NCBI GenBank assembly: GCA_035079385.1
Contig: JAVHKY010000012.1
Location: forward strand, 6,166,501 to 6,230,500
Origin: Aspidiotus rigidus
Taxonomy: Eukaryota; Arthropoda; Insecta; Hemiptera; Diaspididae
Direction of reading: 5' to 3'
DNA length: 64,000 bases
Shown here: one piece after another, positions 43,600 through 57,311 of the stretch
Numbering within the stretch: position 1 is the stretch's first letter
Layout: the number at the start of each line of letters is the position of its first letter
Position numbers and translations under genes: made by a program
Notes under the pieces: model-generated
Databases searched by the model: none
Told to the model about the DNA's origin: nothing
The model's input: only the letters and a program-made list of their open reading frames with translations

Positions 43600-43879
43600 A
43601 GGAAATTTTTTCATCCCGAATCAATTCTATAGGAGAGATACCTGGAAAAATTTCGTCCTCTGGCCCTGTGATATCACGACGTGATGACGTCATCTGACCA
43701 AATGAATATGATAGGAGAAGGACTTGGAAAAATCCGACGTCACGATCTGATGACGTCATCCGACCCTACCCTATGACGTCACGCCCTGATGACGTCGTTT
43801 TATCCGGACGGTTGATAGCGCACGACTTAAGGCAAATTTTTCGAAAAAAAAACCGCCCCCACAGAACAGGTCCCTTGTT
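43600..43879 (+). mobile_element. Short repeat element, copy G (right part) with CRE array
   Basis: One or two minisatellite-like units (GGAAAAATTTCGTCC at 43643, GATAGGAGAAGGACTTGG at 43710), then TGACGTCA at 43685, 43751 and 43774 with TGACGTCG at 43790, then a GTGC-rich block and the end CAGAACAGGTCCCTTGTT at 43862-43879. The left end is missing. PLE6 lies directly to the left. Confidence 0.65.
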
Positions 43880-43884
43880 CTTAC

Positions 43885-45140
43885 CTATCCCGCCCTTCCA
43901 CCGGTTGCAACTGTAAAATTCTACTTCCCTCTAACGTACCCAAGTCCAATCTATTCTAGATTATGAATCTTCTATGTATGAACTCGTACCCTTATCACGT
44001 TTCTTTTCTTGATACAGTTGAAAATTCCACCATTCGCATTTCCACGGGCGCTTTTCACACTAGCCCGATTTCCAGTCTAGCCGCCGAATCAGAGTATCCA
44101 CTTCTACATTTTCGTCGACTTCATATGTTCCGGTCTCTTCACCTCTGTCTTATAACTTCCTCAAACCCCAGTTCACAAGATTCTCTTTAATTCCACCCTA
44201 CATTGTCCTACTTATGACGATACTTCGAACAACATGCTCTACTTTCTCACCCATTCCCTTCCCCCAAAAAAATTCACTTCCATTGCCTGGTTCCCGTATT
44301 TTCTACATTACCCCCTTGGGTCTTACCTATATCTGAAATAATATCGAGTACCCCCGCAATTTACCGCTCCCTCTTTCTAGAAAAATTTGAAGTTTTTTCC
44401 AACGCTACATCCTTCATATTGACACCGGAACTCCTTATCTTTTTTAACGTCCGAAATCCAAGCCATCTTTCAATGCTTAGAAACGACACTAACCCTCCTT
44501 TTCCCACCAAACTGCATTTTTCTGATTGCCTGTGACTCTTTATCCACCTTAACGGCAATTTACAGCGTACACTCTACACATCCACTGGCCTCCCTACACG
44601 CATCCATTCTCTCCTCATAACCCTGTTATCCATTCATTACGAAATGAATTTCATCTGGGTTCCCAGCCATACGAGTCGATTTAGCCATCAAAACTACTAC
44701 AAAACTTCCGCAAATCAATTCTCCTCTTCTTCCCACTAACAATGATTTCACTCCATCTTAAAATTACGGACGAATAAATCGAACTAAATCTCGCTAAACA
44801 AATTAGCCCAATTAAAACGCGTAGGCTTCATCAAACCGAGAATGTCGCTATCGCGAAATTTACCTTAAACGTCTCTGAATTGGTCACCCGCGACTCAAGC
44901 TTTTCCCGCTCTCATGTGAACGTTGTAACTTCGACTCCCTCCTCATAGTCACCCACCTTTAACTTCTCTCCGCCACACTTCGCCATACAGTGAAACAACT
45001 CTCGCCGATGACCTCCCACCCATCCAAAACATCTTCACTTAGCTGGAAGCAGCAAATTACATCCAACGTACCTAAAATTGATTCACCATCAAACTCTCCG
45101 AGTGCAGTTGAGAGCTTGTAAAAAAAGAAAAAAAAAACTG
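43885..45140 (+). pseudogene. Old LINE (I-type) RT end to tail, with poly-A
   Basis: Plus strand: SFLDTVENSTIRISTGAFHT then SPISSLAAESEYPLLHFRR (the conserved block after the RT thumb), and about 44655 FIWVPSHTSRF (RNase H box). The rest is broken by frameshifts. It ends GCTTGTAAAAAAAGAAAAAA at 45116-45139, the same end as the copy at 26.6-27.5 kb, so both are one family, this one older. Confidence 0.8.
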
Positions 45141-46455
45141 TTGTTGGTTAACAACTAACTAACTGTTGCTCCCCCCGCCCCGTATCGTTGTTCAGCCATT
45201 AGGCTTTTGAGTAGGTCTTGAAGTGCGCGTAAATTCCTTCCCATACAAACAGCGCCACCACTTTTGACATTGTTGTCGTATCCTTAGAGCACTGATTCTT
45301 CACTCGATGGGAACTTTTCTTCGGCAGTGGTTTTGAGAACTTGAAAGACAAGTTGCTGCCTTACAGACAGCTCATCGATGACATTTATAAATCCAGCCAT
45401 GACAGTTTTGCTTGCGTCTCGTAGGAGTTTGGAGGGGAGCCGCGCAGGGTAGCAAAGTCAGCTGCACCATTCCCTTTGCAAACAGTGAATTCGATCAGAG
45501 AAAATTCTTGATCCTACTTCCTATGAGTTCGGGGTACCTTTCCACTCCACCTTGTCCGAATGTCGCGTCTAGGTTTGATGACTGTTACATTTCTCACATC
45601 TCGGTCTTCGGAATCCGCAAAATCCGCGGAAATTACAAAAGCAGGGACAACTTATTTTGAAGTGCGCCATCGTCGTGAATCAATAAGTGAGTTTCCAGGA
45701 TAAATGAATCGATTGGGGTTTTGTTTACCAAAGTTTGAACTTCGATTCTACAATCTAGACGGATATAGCGTTTTGGATATCATTTTCCTAGTAAAAGGCT
45801 GTTCATGTAGTGTTGTATAAGTCTTTCAAATCCGCTTCATTTACTCGTAGTCGCAAAAATCGATGTAGGTGATTTGTCCATTACTCTATATTATATCTTG
45901 AATACCTAATGACATGTTTAATGTATAATATTATGGAACATTATCGCGTGTATATCGACTACGATAAAGAAATTCTTGGTCTCCTTTCACAATTTTCTCC
46001 GTGCAGTATCTCTAAGTATTCGCAATAATGTCGTTTGCGTTATAATCCGGTATTATTTTCAATCATTGTACTGTCTTCGGATTATACGCCTCCGAAGTGA
46101 AATTTTCTAACGAGCTAAAATAATATTTCTATTCTCTTTTCCGACGCGCACAGCCTATCCGTGGACGTGATTTTTCGTATTCCTATTCTCATAGATGCAA
46201 TAATTCCTTCGACGCTAAAGCCCGCGTACCGCATTTAAAATTATTTTCCTATTTTATTAGCTCTTACAGGTTCACTCTTGTATTCGACAGTATTTAATCT
46301 TATTAGATACGCACAATGAATGAAACTGCGTGATTCACTCGGTCATTTTTCTTTTCGCGGGCATCTTTTATTTTTTCTTCGTCCCATCGAATCTGACGAC
46401 GTTCAATGTCCAAAGCACCTCGATTTTTTTCTTTTTCGCGAATGGGTACCGTTTA
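45141..46455. other. Nothing recognised
   Basis: AT-rich after the LINE tail. No supported gene. Confidence 0.4.
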
Positions 46456-46463
46456 TTTTCCGT

Positions 46464-47440
46464 TTAATATCGCTTCTTACACTGGTCGAGGAAAACAATA
46501 TTGTAGACGCGGCGGCGGTCTAGTGATTTGAATTTCTTGTTGATTTTCATTTTATCATACCGGTATTTATGTGAATCAATGTTTCTCAAATTGTGGAAAA
46601 TCGTGGGAAAGTAGGAGAGAAATAGTTTTTGCTGGAAATGTGAAGTTAATGAGAGTAGAAATCGTTTCTCGTAGATTGTCTCCTCTCGCCTTAGATTGGT
46701 CATCCAGATTGTAATTCGAACTTTGTCGAGGCCTAATGCAGCGATCAGGTTTCTTTTTAATCTGGTTTGGCGCCTAGAATATCGTGGCTTCAAGAATTTG
46801 TTATTCAGGGAGGAGAATGCGAGAGAGAAAAGTAGCGGAGTGCACAAGAAAAAGGGATTGACTGCAGGCTTGACGTGAGGACTTGGTCAATGGGAGTGGG
46901 CTCACCGAATGTCACCTATTCTGGGACGGGTGAGGATTACTTCCTCTCTTCCCAATTCTCTAATAGCGGATCACGAGGAAGAAAGTTTATTTGATGAAGT
47001 GGTTGGTTTTTCCAGAGGAGGTTCCATGATTGGTACATTGTGGTGTAAATTTTTGTACTCAGTTACAGGGAAGATCTGTGAACTTCGTAGCGTGTTTGGC
47101 TGTGGAGTCGACGGCGGGAATCTTATGTCCTCGGAATCGCTAAATGTATGCGATTTGAGTAATTATTGAGACGAGAGAGTGAATTGTATCAGTGGGTGGT
47201 TGGAAAAATAGGTATTTATACCTTTTAGGGTTGACGTAAAAAGATGGCAGTCAACTCACATTGAGTGTTTCTCTGGTTTGATTTGGAGCCTTCGGTTGGC
47301 CACGATGTGCAGTCGAAATATTGGCTCAATTCACAATAATAGTAAACGGATTTGCTTGGGTCGGAAGTTCTGTGAAGTCAAGGCGGATGTAAGATTATTG
47401 TTGTATACGTAATCTATCAAAAAGGAAAAGCCGCATGATC
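46464..47440 (-). pseudogene. Old LINE (I-type) RNase H to C-terminus, minus strand
   Basis: Minus strand from about 47400: RLDFTELPTQANPF, later AVDSTAKHATKFTDLP (RNase H end), GREEVILTRPRIGDIR (compare REEVVLTRLRIGHIR in the 26.6-kb copy), CTPLLFSLAF, and a C-terminal piece to 46464. Frame changes are many. Assigned by alignment with the better copy at 26.6-27.3 kb. Confidence 0.65.
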
Positions 47441-49060
47441 AACTTGGAGAGAATTTAGAATGAGGGACTTATTGAAAGAAGTCGGGATTATTGCCAGATG
47501 TGGTTTAGTTGAACAAAAAGAGGAAGGATTCCATAATTTGCGAGTATGTTGACTTGAAGATTGAGAGATGTCAGTATTGATTTGCGGAATAGAAAAATAG
47601 GAAATTCAGCAGCAGTTTTGGGCACGTTCACAAGGCTTGTTTGAAGAGTTGTGATTTAAATAATATCCAATATTGGCCAGGCTCCTGTCTGCGAATTATT
47701 TCGAGAAAAAAGAGAAAGAGGGACAACTAAGCCAAATCGGAATAATCTTCCGTAAAACAAATCCTCGGTTAGCGATCGAAACCGAAACCTCTCAGTGTAG
47801 ATTTTTATACTTTGATTCTGACGAAGTTTTCAGTGCTCTTCTCGAATAAAAACTTAATTTTTCGGAAATGTTGATGAAAGTAAAAGATTTTAATGTTGAT
47901 GTTATGAGAAATGATGTTTGCGAAACACTGGTCGTCATTTTTGATAATGTTATTTATTCACTCGTATGGAACATCGACTTCGTGTGTCTCACGATTAAAA
48001 AATCGGAAATCTACAATTTTTTCTTCTGTTCAATGACTATCAATAGTGTACGATTACTCAAGCTATATTATTATATATTTCTGATCTGTGAGAGGTTCCA
48101 GATCAAATATTATGAATTCTGTACCGTTTTTCTTCAAGCAGAAACTCAATGATGTGGGCGAAAAATTTTCACGAGTAAATCGATGAAGAATTGGAATAAA
48201 AACACGGTTATTGATAGTCTCTGTAAAAATTGACAATTCGAAAACAATGAAAGACACGTAAAATAATTCTGTTGTAAGTACAGTTGATGATGATTGTACT
48301 TATGTGTACATCACATCGCAGGTCAACGTATTTTGTACGAACGTTTTTGAAATTGAATACTTGAATACCGTATATTAAGATGCTCGTCGAATTTGTTTAC
48401 TTTGATAATTCCTTTAGTAACTGATTAGAGGACAATGACATCAATGTCTTTCTTTATCTACTATTGTAGAAGAGAATCTGAATACTCAGGAGAATTCTTG
48501 AGCATTTCTAGGAAATATGATAAAAACGGTTTGATTGATTTTATCTTTCATCGCAAGGTGTCTACAAGTGCTAAAACGTCTTTCAAATCATGAATTTTAG
48601 AAATAGGTGCTGAAAGTCCTGAAAAGAATTGAAATATCCGGAAAAAATTGTCCAAGTCCTTCGTTTTCATTAATTGAATTTTCAATATTATTGTGGGCAA
48701 GCTAAGAAGTACTTCAAATTTGCAAAAACGCTTTATTTTTATTTTTCAATTTTTGCTGACACCGTGCGTCAAGGAAATAATTGCTGACTCTTCATTAGTT
48801 TCACCCGGCAGAAACATAATGAACACGTCTTGTTTTCTGTGAAATTTTTTCTGGTTTCACCTTCAATTTTGGCGGAAATAAATTTACTGGAACAATACGA
48901 CTTAAGGATAAAAATATTGAAAAAGCGTGGAATTTTCTTTTTTGCTATAGAGTTCAAATAATTAAAATAGGGCCAGTATTGCCTAAAATAGAATGATCTT
49001 TTTTTTGTACTTTTTAGGAATAAAAGTGTCGGAAATTGTGGGATGGGGAGGATATAGTGA
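47441..49060. other. Nothing recognised
   Basis: The minus-strand open frame reaching down to 48769 is only the run-out of the 26-bp array frame. No supported gene. Confidence 0.4.
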
Positions 49061-49064
49061 AAAT

Positions 49065-50793
49065 TATTCCATATGCAATGCTGAACCACATATTCCATAA
49101 GCAATACTGAATCACATATTCCATAAGCAATGCTGGACCACATATTCCATAAGCAATACTGAGCCACATATTCCATATGCAATGCTGAACCACATATTCC
49201 ATAAGTAATGCTAAACCACAGATTCTTTAAGCAATGCTGAACCACATATTCCATAAGGAATGCTGAACCATATATTCCACATGCAATGCTGAACCACATA
49301 TCCCATATGTAATGCTGAACCACATATTCCATAAGCAATGCTGATCCACATATTCTGTAAGCAATGCTGAACCACATATTCCATAAGCAATGCTGAACCA
49401 CATATTCCATAAGTAATGCTGAACCACATATTCCATAAGCAATGCTGAACCACATATTCCATAAACAATGCTGAACCACATATTCCATAAGCAATGCTGA
49501 ACCACATATTCCATAAACAACTCTGATCCACATATTCCATAAGCAATGCTGAACCAGATATTCTGTAGGCAATGCTGAACCACATATTCCATAAGCAATG
49601 CTGATCCACATATTCCATAAGCAATGCTGAACCACATATTCTGTAAGCAATGCTGAACCACATATTCCATAAGCAATACTGAACCACATATCCCATAAGC
49701 AATGCTGGACCAGATATTCCATAAGTAATGCTGAACCACATAAATGCTGAACCACATGTTCCATAAGCAATGCTGAACCACATATCCGATAAGCAATGCT
49801 GGACCACATATTCCATAAGCAATGCTGCAGCACATATTCTATAAGCAGTGCTGAACAACATATTCCATAAGCAATGCTGGACCACATATTACATAAGCAA
49901 TGCTGAACCTCATATTCCTTATGCAATGCTGAACCACATATTTCATAAACAATGCTGAACCACATATTCCATAAGCAATGCTGAACCAGATATTCCCTAA
50001 ACAACGCTGAACCACATATTCCATAAGCAATGCTGAACCGTCAGATATTCCATAAGTAATGCTGAACCACATAAATGCTGAACCACATGTTCCATAAGCA
50101 ATGCTGAACCACATATTCTGTAAGCAATACTGAACCACATATTCCATAAGCAATGCTGATCCACATATTCCATAAGCAATGCTGAACCAGATATTCCATA
50201 AGTAATGCTGAACCACATAAATGCTGAACCACATGTTCCATAAGCAATGCTGAACCACATATTCTGTAAGCAATGCTGAAACACATATCCCATAAGCAAT
50301 GCTGGACCACATATTCCATAAGCAATGCTGAACCAGATATTCCATAAGTAATGCTGAACCACATGTTCCATAAGCAATGCTGAACCACATATTCTGTAAG
50401 CAATGCTGAACCACATATCCCATAAGCAATGCTGGACCACATATTCCATAAGCAATTCTGGACCACATATTCCATAAGCAATGCTGAACCACATGTTCCA
50501 TAAGCAGTGCTGAACCACATATTCCGTAAGCAATGCTGAAGCACATATTCCATAAGCAATGCTAAACCACATATTCTGTAAGCAATGCTGAACCAGATAT
50601 TCTGTAAGCAATGCTGAACCACATATTCCATAAGCAATGCTGATCCACATATTCCATAAGCAATGCTGGACCACATATTCTGTAAGCAATACTGAACCAT
50701 GTATTCTGGTAGCAATGCTGAACCTCATATTCCATATAAGCTATTCTGAACCAAATATTCCGTAAACAATGCTGAACCACATATTCCAGACGT
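49065..50793. repeat. 26-bp minisatellite, about 66 units
   Basis: The unit is ATTCCATAAGCAATGCTG followed by AACCACAT, 26 bp, with limited substitutions (TTCTGTAAG, TCCCATAAG, GTTCCATAAG variants). Because 26 is not a multiple of three, each minus-strand frame cycles through all phases of the unit and still meets no stop, giving six overlapping spurious frames of 202-411 codons with a 26-residue protein period (for example WFSIAYGICGSALLMEYVVQ). Variants recur in order, including a truncated unit (CACATAAATGCTGAACC) at about 49738, 50068 and 50216, showing higher-order amplification. Confidence 0.97.
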
Positions 50794-50879
50794 CTTTAAT
50801 TTCATGGCACTAGTATTGTTTAGTATTAGCGTAGTATAAAATTGTAGTCTTGGTCTTTTCCTCTTTTGTCACATCTTCT

Positions 50880-51030
50880 CTCAACCTACTTTGAGCGTAA
50901 AAAGCCTAGTATAGCCTATTCCTCCACAATTGTACAGTTCAATGTTGAAAAATATTCCAAGTCCCTCTCCTACCAGTATAGCTCAAAGATTTCAAATCTC
51001 TTAACGTCCCTAATAGTAGGTCAAGGTCAC
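50880..51030. repeat. Remnant of the short repeat element family
   Basis: AAGCCTAGTATAGCC at 50909, GAAAAATATTCCAAGTCCCT at 50949, and CCTACCAGTATAGCTCAAAG. This is the same word order as the internal part of copies A-C, without ends. Confidence 0.5.
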
Positions 51031-52845
51031 TCATATTTGTTTTGTAATTTCATGACGCAAATATCAGAATCTTCAGCTCAGCCTTTTGTCAATTTTGAGA
51101 GCTGAATGGAAATGTAACTATAGACAAATTTACTTTTATACACAGTGAAGAAGCCCGCAGTTTCAAAAAAAATGTACACAATCACACCAGTTGATATTGT
51201 AGAGCTCGAGTTTTTCCGCGTTCAAGCCAAAGTGAAGTGAAATTTTGCATTGTTTTTTATGAACGCTATATGCAATTTTTTTCTGGCATAATCTCTTTCA
51301 ACTCGAGCCGCGCCATTAATGCTGACTATAGAATTGACTTAGGCTCCACTCGATGTCCTATGTATAGATTCTGGAAAAATTATAAGGATAGCAGTACGAT
51401 TTGGAGAACACCTTGCTGTAAAAATATGAATTCTCGATTTACCAGAAGGCGACCGCTAGTAAATCTGGTGAATGTCGAAAAATTTTATCATTTTTACCAA
51501 ACATTCGGGAAATTACGCATAATTACTGTTCTTATCACATTTCTCCGTAACATGCACATTTATCAGATCCTGATTAATCGCTTCAGGTTGTATGACTTTT
51601 AAGATGAGTTATAATAACTGCGTATTGTTTTTTCTCTTTCTCTTCCTTTTGGAAAGGCGAAAGAAGGAAGAAAAAACATACCATGATTAGAAGTTGCCAA
51701 GAATCCCTGAGGGTTGAGAGTGTAGAGTATTTTTTCCTTGTTCAACGCGCTGCGCGTTTAAAATATTAGAATTATTACCTGAGCACCTGTATTATACACA
51801 TAACAGATATAACTCAAAAATGACTCGTTTGTTGCTGAGAAGCGATTTATAATTTAAACTTTTTATATGATGGAGTATCATTTAGGGCTGTATCAGTTTT
51901 AGTTTTTATTTTGTTTCCTTTATTTTTTGAATCGAGAATGCTCGTGATTTCAAACAACACGCTATTATAGTAAAAAATAATGAGCGCAGTGTTACCTTTT
52001 TTGTTTTTGTTCTTTTTTTTTTCTATGCTCGATCGCTGTCCAGTTTACAGATGATTTTCATCATTCGATATCGTACTGGATGGAAGTGTTTTTCTTCTCC
52101 TGTCAAGTAGTAGTATTTCTTGTGAAATTGTTTTTTAATTTATACTTTCTTAGAATTCTCCGGCTAATCGATAGCCTACCAGGTTTATCTGGTCCAGCAA
52201 AATTGATTTAATGTAGAAAACCGGTTGCTCGTTCTGATTTCTGCGGAAATAAGAACATTGTGTCTAAAAACAACACGTTTTGTAACTCGATGTGGAAAGA
52301 TATAATTTTCAAAAAATTCACCGATTTTCCTTGTGTCAATTTCATGTCTTGCTAACGATTTTGTTGACTTATGCAAATCATTCAGTTCGATTGTATGGCA
52401 GGTATTTCTTGTTTTTTGTCTCCATAGTGCGAAAATAGAAGTGCTAAAAAATTGTTAACGATCGCTCAAATGGGATGTACCAATATTATGACCGAGAATA
52501 TGTACGTTAATATTTCGTCTCGTTTTTTGAACTGTCATTTTCTGGCTTTCTGGGCACGTACTGAGCTTAAGTTATGTGTTTTTATCATATCTTACATGGA
52601 TGATGATGAAACGTAGGATACTGAGATTTTTTCCTTTGTGATATTGACGAGACGAACTGACGAGTTTCGACTATTGACGTTACAATGTTTGAAATTTTTT
52701 CCGATACCCTCTCCTGGATGTACGCCCGAAGTCGACTTGTAGACTCCACTCTTATCTACCACAAATAAGGTTTTCAAGACAAAAAATTTACTTTGTAACG
52801 TATTCAGAAATTTCAAAAGATAGCTTTCGAATCACCCTGCCGTAG
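51031..52845. other. Nothing recognised
   Basis: A 121-codon plus-strand ORF (51237-51602) has no motif and is not called. Confidence 0.35.
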
Positions 52846-52849
52846 AGAA

Positions 52850-54110
52850 TAAGAATCCTATAGCATGGTGGCTATCAGGCTACTCGGAGCAAGTATTTTA
52901 TCGACCCCAATCTCTTGTAGGGACCAACTAAGCTAACCCCGCTTATGCCTCTACGCCGATCATCCAAGATACTTGTTGAAGTAGCCAAGACCGCTCGAAA
53001 ACTGTATCAGGTGAAAATCCAGCTGACCACACCTCGGTTTATTAGTACGGGTCGTCCATATACTCAGCTTACTCTGAGCAATTCTTGGTTTCCATTTCTC
53101 AAGCAAGGAGTGCCTGGTCCGCTTTACAAGTAAAGTTTCTTGGTCGGTCGTTGTCTTCTGTTGAGCGTTAAACACTACCGCTCTCTCCTTCGGAAAGAGT
53201 TCAATTAGTGGTGTACGTGCTAGTACACAAAGAGCCTCCGTCGAGACATTGCGGTGGGCACTAACACACCTTAGGTACCTTGGGGCAGCTCTGTGTTGGA
53301 TCTTTACCTTTTCTCTTCTTTTGTAGAGTACCTCCAGGGAGTGACCAAATAAGAGGATCGACATAGTGGTGCTCATCATGATCCTTCTGCTTGCTTCTCT
53401 CGGCGTTCCAAGGTTTCTCACCAGGTGACTTCGGTATGTAACAAACCTGCCCGTCTTTTACGCTGCCATCAGGAAACGGTGCCTAAAGCTCAGCTTTGAG
53501 TCAAACCAGGTGCTTAGGTGCTTAGGTACTTTAATACTTTCTTGGTCTTGATTTCCACACCTTCCTGGCGAAAGAGGGGTGGACTGAATTTTCATCGGGT
53601 TGTGAATAAAATGGCCTCCGTCTTACCTACTGCAAGTTCTACTCTGGCTGACTCGATCAACGCGTGACCGACTCTAAAGCCTCGTCTACCAACGAAGTGT
53701 CACCAGCATAGCCGATAAGTTGAACACCCGGTGGCAGCTTCAACGGCTCAAGGACCGACCCCTGCGGCACCCTACTAGTAACTGGGCGCTGTACTGTACC
53801 AGTAGACGTCTCTGCTTGGATTTCTCGACAGCTTAGGTAGCTGCTGATCATTTTGAGCAGGTATGCCGGCACTTCCGCGTCCACGAGGGCTTCCAATATC
53901 TTCTCCCATGGAATCGAGTTGAACGCATTTCTTATGTCGAGGCTGACAGCTGTGCTTAACTGACGCGTAACTATTGCTGACCCGGCTGAGTTGAAGCATG
54001 GTGGAAATTGAAATTTTTCAAGCGCCAAAGTTCGCATGATTGTATGGATGCCGGGACTTCCGGTCGTTGCTATTCAGGCACAAACCGCAGAATGAGGTCT
54101 AGCCCAGAAC
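52850..54110 (-). pseudogene. R1-clade LINE remnant, RT to C-terminus
   Basis: Minus strand: VSLDIRNAFNSIPWEKILEA (motif A), LLKMISSYLSCREIQAETST, SRVPQGSVL (motif B), then directly LPPGVQLIGYAGDTSLV (motif C; YAGD replaces YADD), with the segment between B and C deleted. Further down: GTPREASRRIMMSTTMSILL, KIQHRAAPRYLRCVSAHRN, VSTEALCVLARTPLIELF and QLDFHLIQFSSGLGYFNKYL, the conserved R1-type C-terminal block. At least two frameshifts, a motif deletion and a mutated catalytic Asp make it dead. R1-clade elements usually sit in rDNA or dispersed sites; no rDNA is seen here. Confidence 0.88.
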
Positions 54111-57100
54111 ACACCCTTTCCCCTGTCCTTGTACTCTGCCTGGGTCGATATCTGAAAGAGGCTAGACAAGGGAGTATTGTGAAGGTTAAAATTTTTCTAT
54201 TTGTGTGTTACAGGAGCTCTTTGACGCACCAGATGGTGGCAGCCGTAAAACCCTGTAGACACTCCCTATCTTGCGAATTATCTTAATCTATACTGTGTGA
54301 AGGATAATTATTTGTAAAGAAAACTGAGCTACATGCTTCTTAGTCTGACCATCTTTCTTTTAATTTCGTATCTTAAATATACGAACACGTTCTTTCATTT
54401 ACGATGCACGCACGTGCGATTTTCATCTAGAGTGTCGAAGAATGGAAAGCGAAATAATGATAATTACGATTTTTCTCAACCGTCATGAGCCTGCACCAAT
54501 TTTCACCCATTCATGTTTTGTATACTACACTCTCGGTCGCCTCTGATGCAATGCAGCATTCTACAACGATATAGGCCTATTGTAGATATGTACACTTATT
54601 TATTATTTTTTTTTATAAATTTAAAATTACTCTCGGTTTACATAAGTTTATCGTTCGATACGAAATACGTAGAGTGTATGTCTGTAGCACAGGCCTGTAT
54701 AGAGAAGGTAATGTGTTTGTTGATCCATCTGACGAGCAGCTGACAGATACAGGAGCAAAATATTCACATCGGTAGCTCTACATAGTAGTACCTGAATAAC
54801 AATTTGCGAGGACTCGATTCTGCTCTGTGTAGTCTTGTACTCGTACTCCATCTTCGATCTCGTATTCAATTTAAAGACAACTCGAAGCGAGTGACAACCT
54901 TTTCTTTTTTTGTGTACGTCATTGCAAGATTTGTGATGGGAAGTCACATGAGTGATGGTTGCTGCGAATAAAAAGAAAGAGGATTATTTTTCTGTCATGT
55001 ATATAGTCGACTATTGAAAATTATTTTTAATTCGAAAGAAGAAAAAGAGCAAAATCTCGTCGATTTATTGTCTCGTTACGGAAGCATTTGCTATACATCC
55101 GAGTTATCCTTGTATACCATCATTGATGCTGTTTTATTTAACGTACTCTGTGTATTCTGTCCGTAACTCAATTAGAGTTGAAATGAGTTCAACATTTTAT
55201 AGCGTGTAGTAATTTCTAAGTAGAATATAACGATTAATAACTTATTTAATTTCACCGAAGTTCAGTAGGTTACTCAGTAATACTGAGGTCTACGTACCGT
55301 GAATGATTTCTAAGGCTTCGGACGGTCGCCGGTGCCGTACTGTCTGTACTTCCTTTGTATTTGAGTAGAATTGAAGTTTTTAACGCTCACTTTCGTTTTC
55401 TGATTTAACCCGATAAATATAAAATATTTATATTATGCTGGTTGGTCTGAGATAGTGCCGACCTATCGCGGAGGTCGTAGAAAGGTAGGAAGGCGACTGG
55501 GGAAGGGAGATGGACAAAAGGCTGAAGTTGAGAATGCGTCTGAAGAAAATAAATTTTTACGTTTGTAATTCACTCTTTTATTGCTTCTACATTTAAGCTT
55601 ATTTCGCAATTATCGGACGTAAACTTTGGCCGGAAGTTCTTATTCGCAGCGATGTTAACTTTCTATCTTTTGGTAGTGATAATGCGGACAATTTTCATTA
55701 TAATTGTTGTGTAATAAATGTTTAAGAGCGAAATTAACTACTACTTTAAAAGTAAAATTTCAAAGAAGTTACATTGCGTCTGGTAGAAAGTTCTCTAAAT
55801 AATTATTCGAGTGCGTGTTTTTACTGTCAAGAATATCTTTCGAGTTTATTAAGGCTCACTTGTGACGGACTTGGAAAAGACCTTTGTGACATCAATTTTC
55901 CGGAAAGGATTTTTATTGTATCGTAAGCGCAAGAATATTAATCTCGAAGAAAACTTGAATGATCATAGGTCACAACCACGTATCCAGTCAGATAATGCTT
56001 GATTTCTTTCATGCAAACTTTCAACTAGCTAAGCATTTAACTTTATGTTTGAGAGAATGATGTGCATTCGTTTATCACTTAAGTAGTTGTTTGGTGTGGG
56101 TAACTGCTGAAGAGTTTTCTAAAAGATGCCTAATTATGGGACCCCATCAAGTTTTTTAGTATAATTTACTTTTATTTCTGAAAAATGAGTTGAGAAATGA
56201 TGACGACGCCATCATCAGCGTAGATGAGGCAGGCAACTGTTTCGAGCAGCAAATTTTTGGTGGCAGTAAATTTTCCCTAATAATCTCCGAGAGAAATGAA
56301 AACGGGAAATTTCGCCGCCCACAATAGTGCTCATCGTGATAATTAAGCGCTGCTGAATATGCAAACTTTTGAGCTAATACAAGGACAGAATACGTGTAAG
56401 AGAGCGGCAAATTTTTGGACGGCGAAATTTTCACAATCCCTTGGAGAAGATACGGAATCAAGCGGCAGGTTTCGAACTGTCATCAGGATAGCACGATGGG
56501 ACGACAGAAGAAGGGTTTACAAAGCCAAGTTCTCGTAGTCGTCATAAAAAGAGACCGGAAGACAAAAGAGTTCACCAAACGGTTTGGGGAAGGTCACTGC
56601 CCGAGAATAGAGTGAAAAGTAAGATGAGTTCGGTCGCAATAGTTCAAGATACGTGTAAAATTTTAGTTTTAAGACCATTTCATTTACGTCACAAATGGTG
56701 AAGCTAATTAAACATCAAGTGATTGACTGCGGGCAACCCACGATGTCTGGTCTCACCAAGTCCAATGGCTCAGCTAACCCTCTCTCCCCGTTCGTGTTCT
56801 CTATCTATGTAGCTTGGTATATTTGAAATTTTCCAAGTCATAATCAGATCAGTTGAAACATCTACCTGATTTTCAGTCGAAATTTTTTCTAGTTGCTTGG
56901 TGACGTACCGCCTTACACTTGACGTACAAATTAAATCATCGTCTTGTTTAAGAAGAGATAAAAGGATGAAAGGAAAGCTACTTACTCCTCAGTCTAGAAA
57001 TTTAGTGAAGATAATCCGGAAGGTGGTGAAATATGTGCCCTCAACAAATGTATATTAACGGCTTTTTCGTTGAGAAGGAGAACTGATATGATTTTTCTTC

Positions 57101-57310
57101 ATTAGGAAAATTCAAATTCCTGTCCCGAAACTGCTTCCTCGATCCACCTCTACGGTTCCGATTATTAAAGATTTTGGGAGAATAATTGTGAATTCAGGGA
57201 TTGGATGGCCTAATAATGGAAGTTGTGTACAAATCACAAATTGCCATATTTCCGGTGTAGTTCTAAAATTTTTTATCTTCAACTTGCAGAATATTCCAAA
57301 TTTCATGACT
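54111..57310. other. Nothing recognised
   Basis: Short unassigned ORFs on both strands. AT-rich, no repeat shared with other parts that I could see. Confidence 0.4.
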
Positions 57311-57311
57311 T

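Noticed and set aside
48769..50004. 411-codon minus-strand ORF as a repeat protein gene
   Set aside because: It is produced by the 26-bp array, which is open in every minus frame; the non-repeat end has no motif.
49065..50793. CRISPR array
   Set aside because: Units are contiguous 26-bp repeats without spacers, in a eukaryotic sequence.
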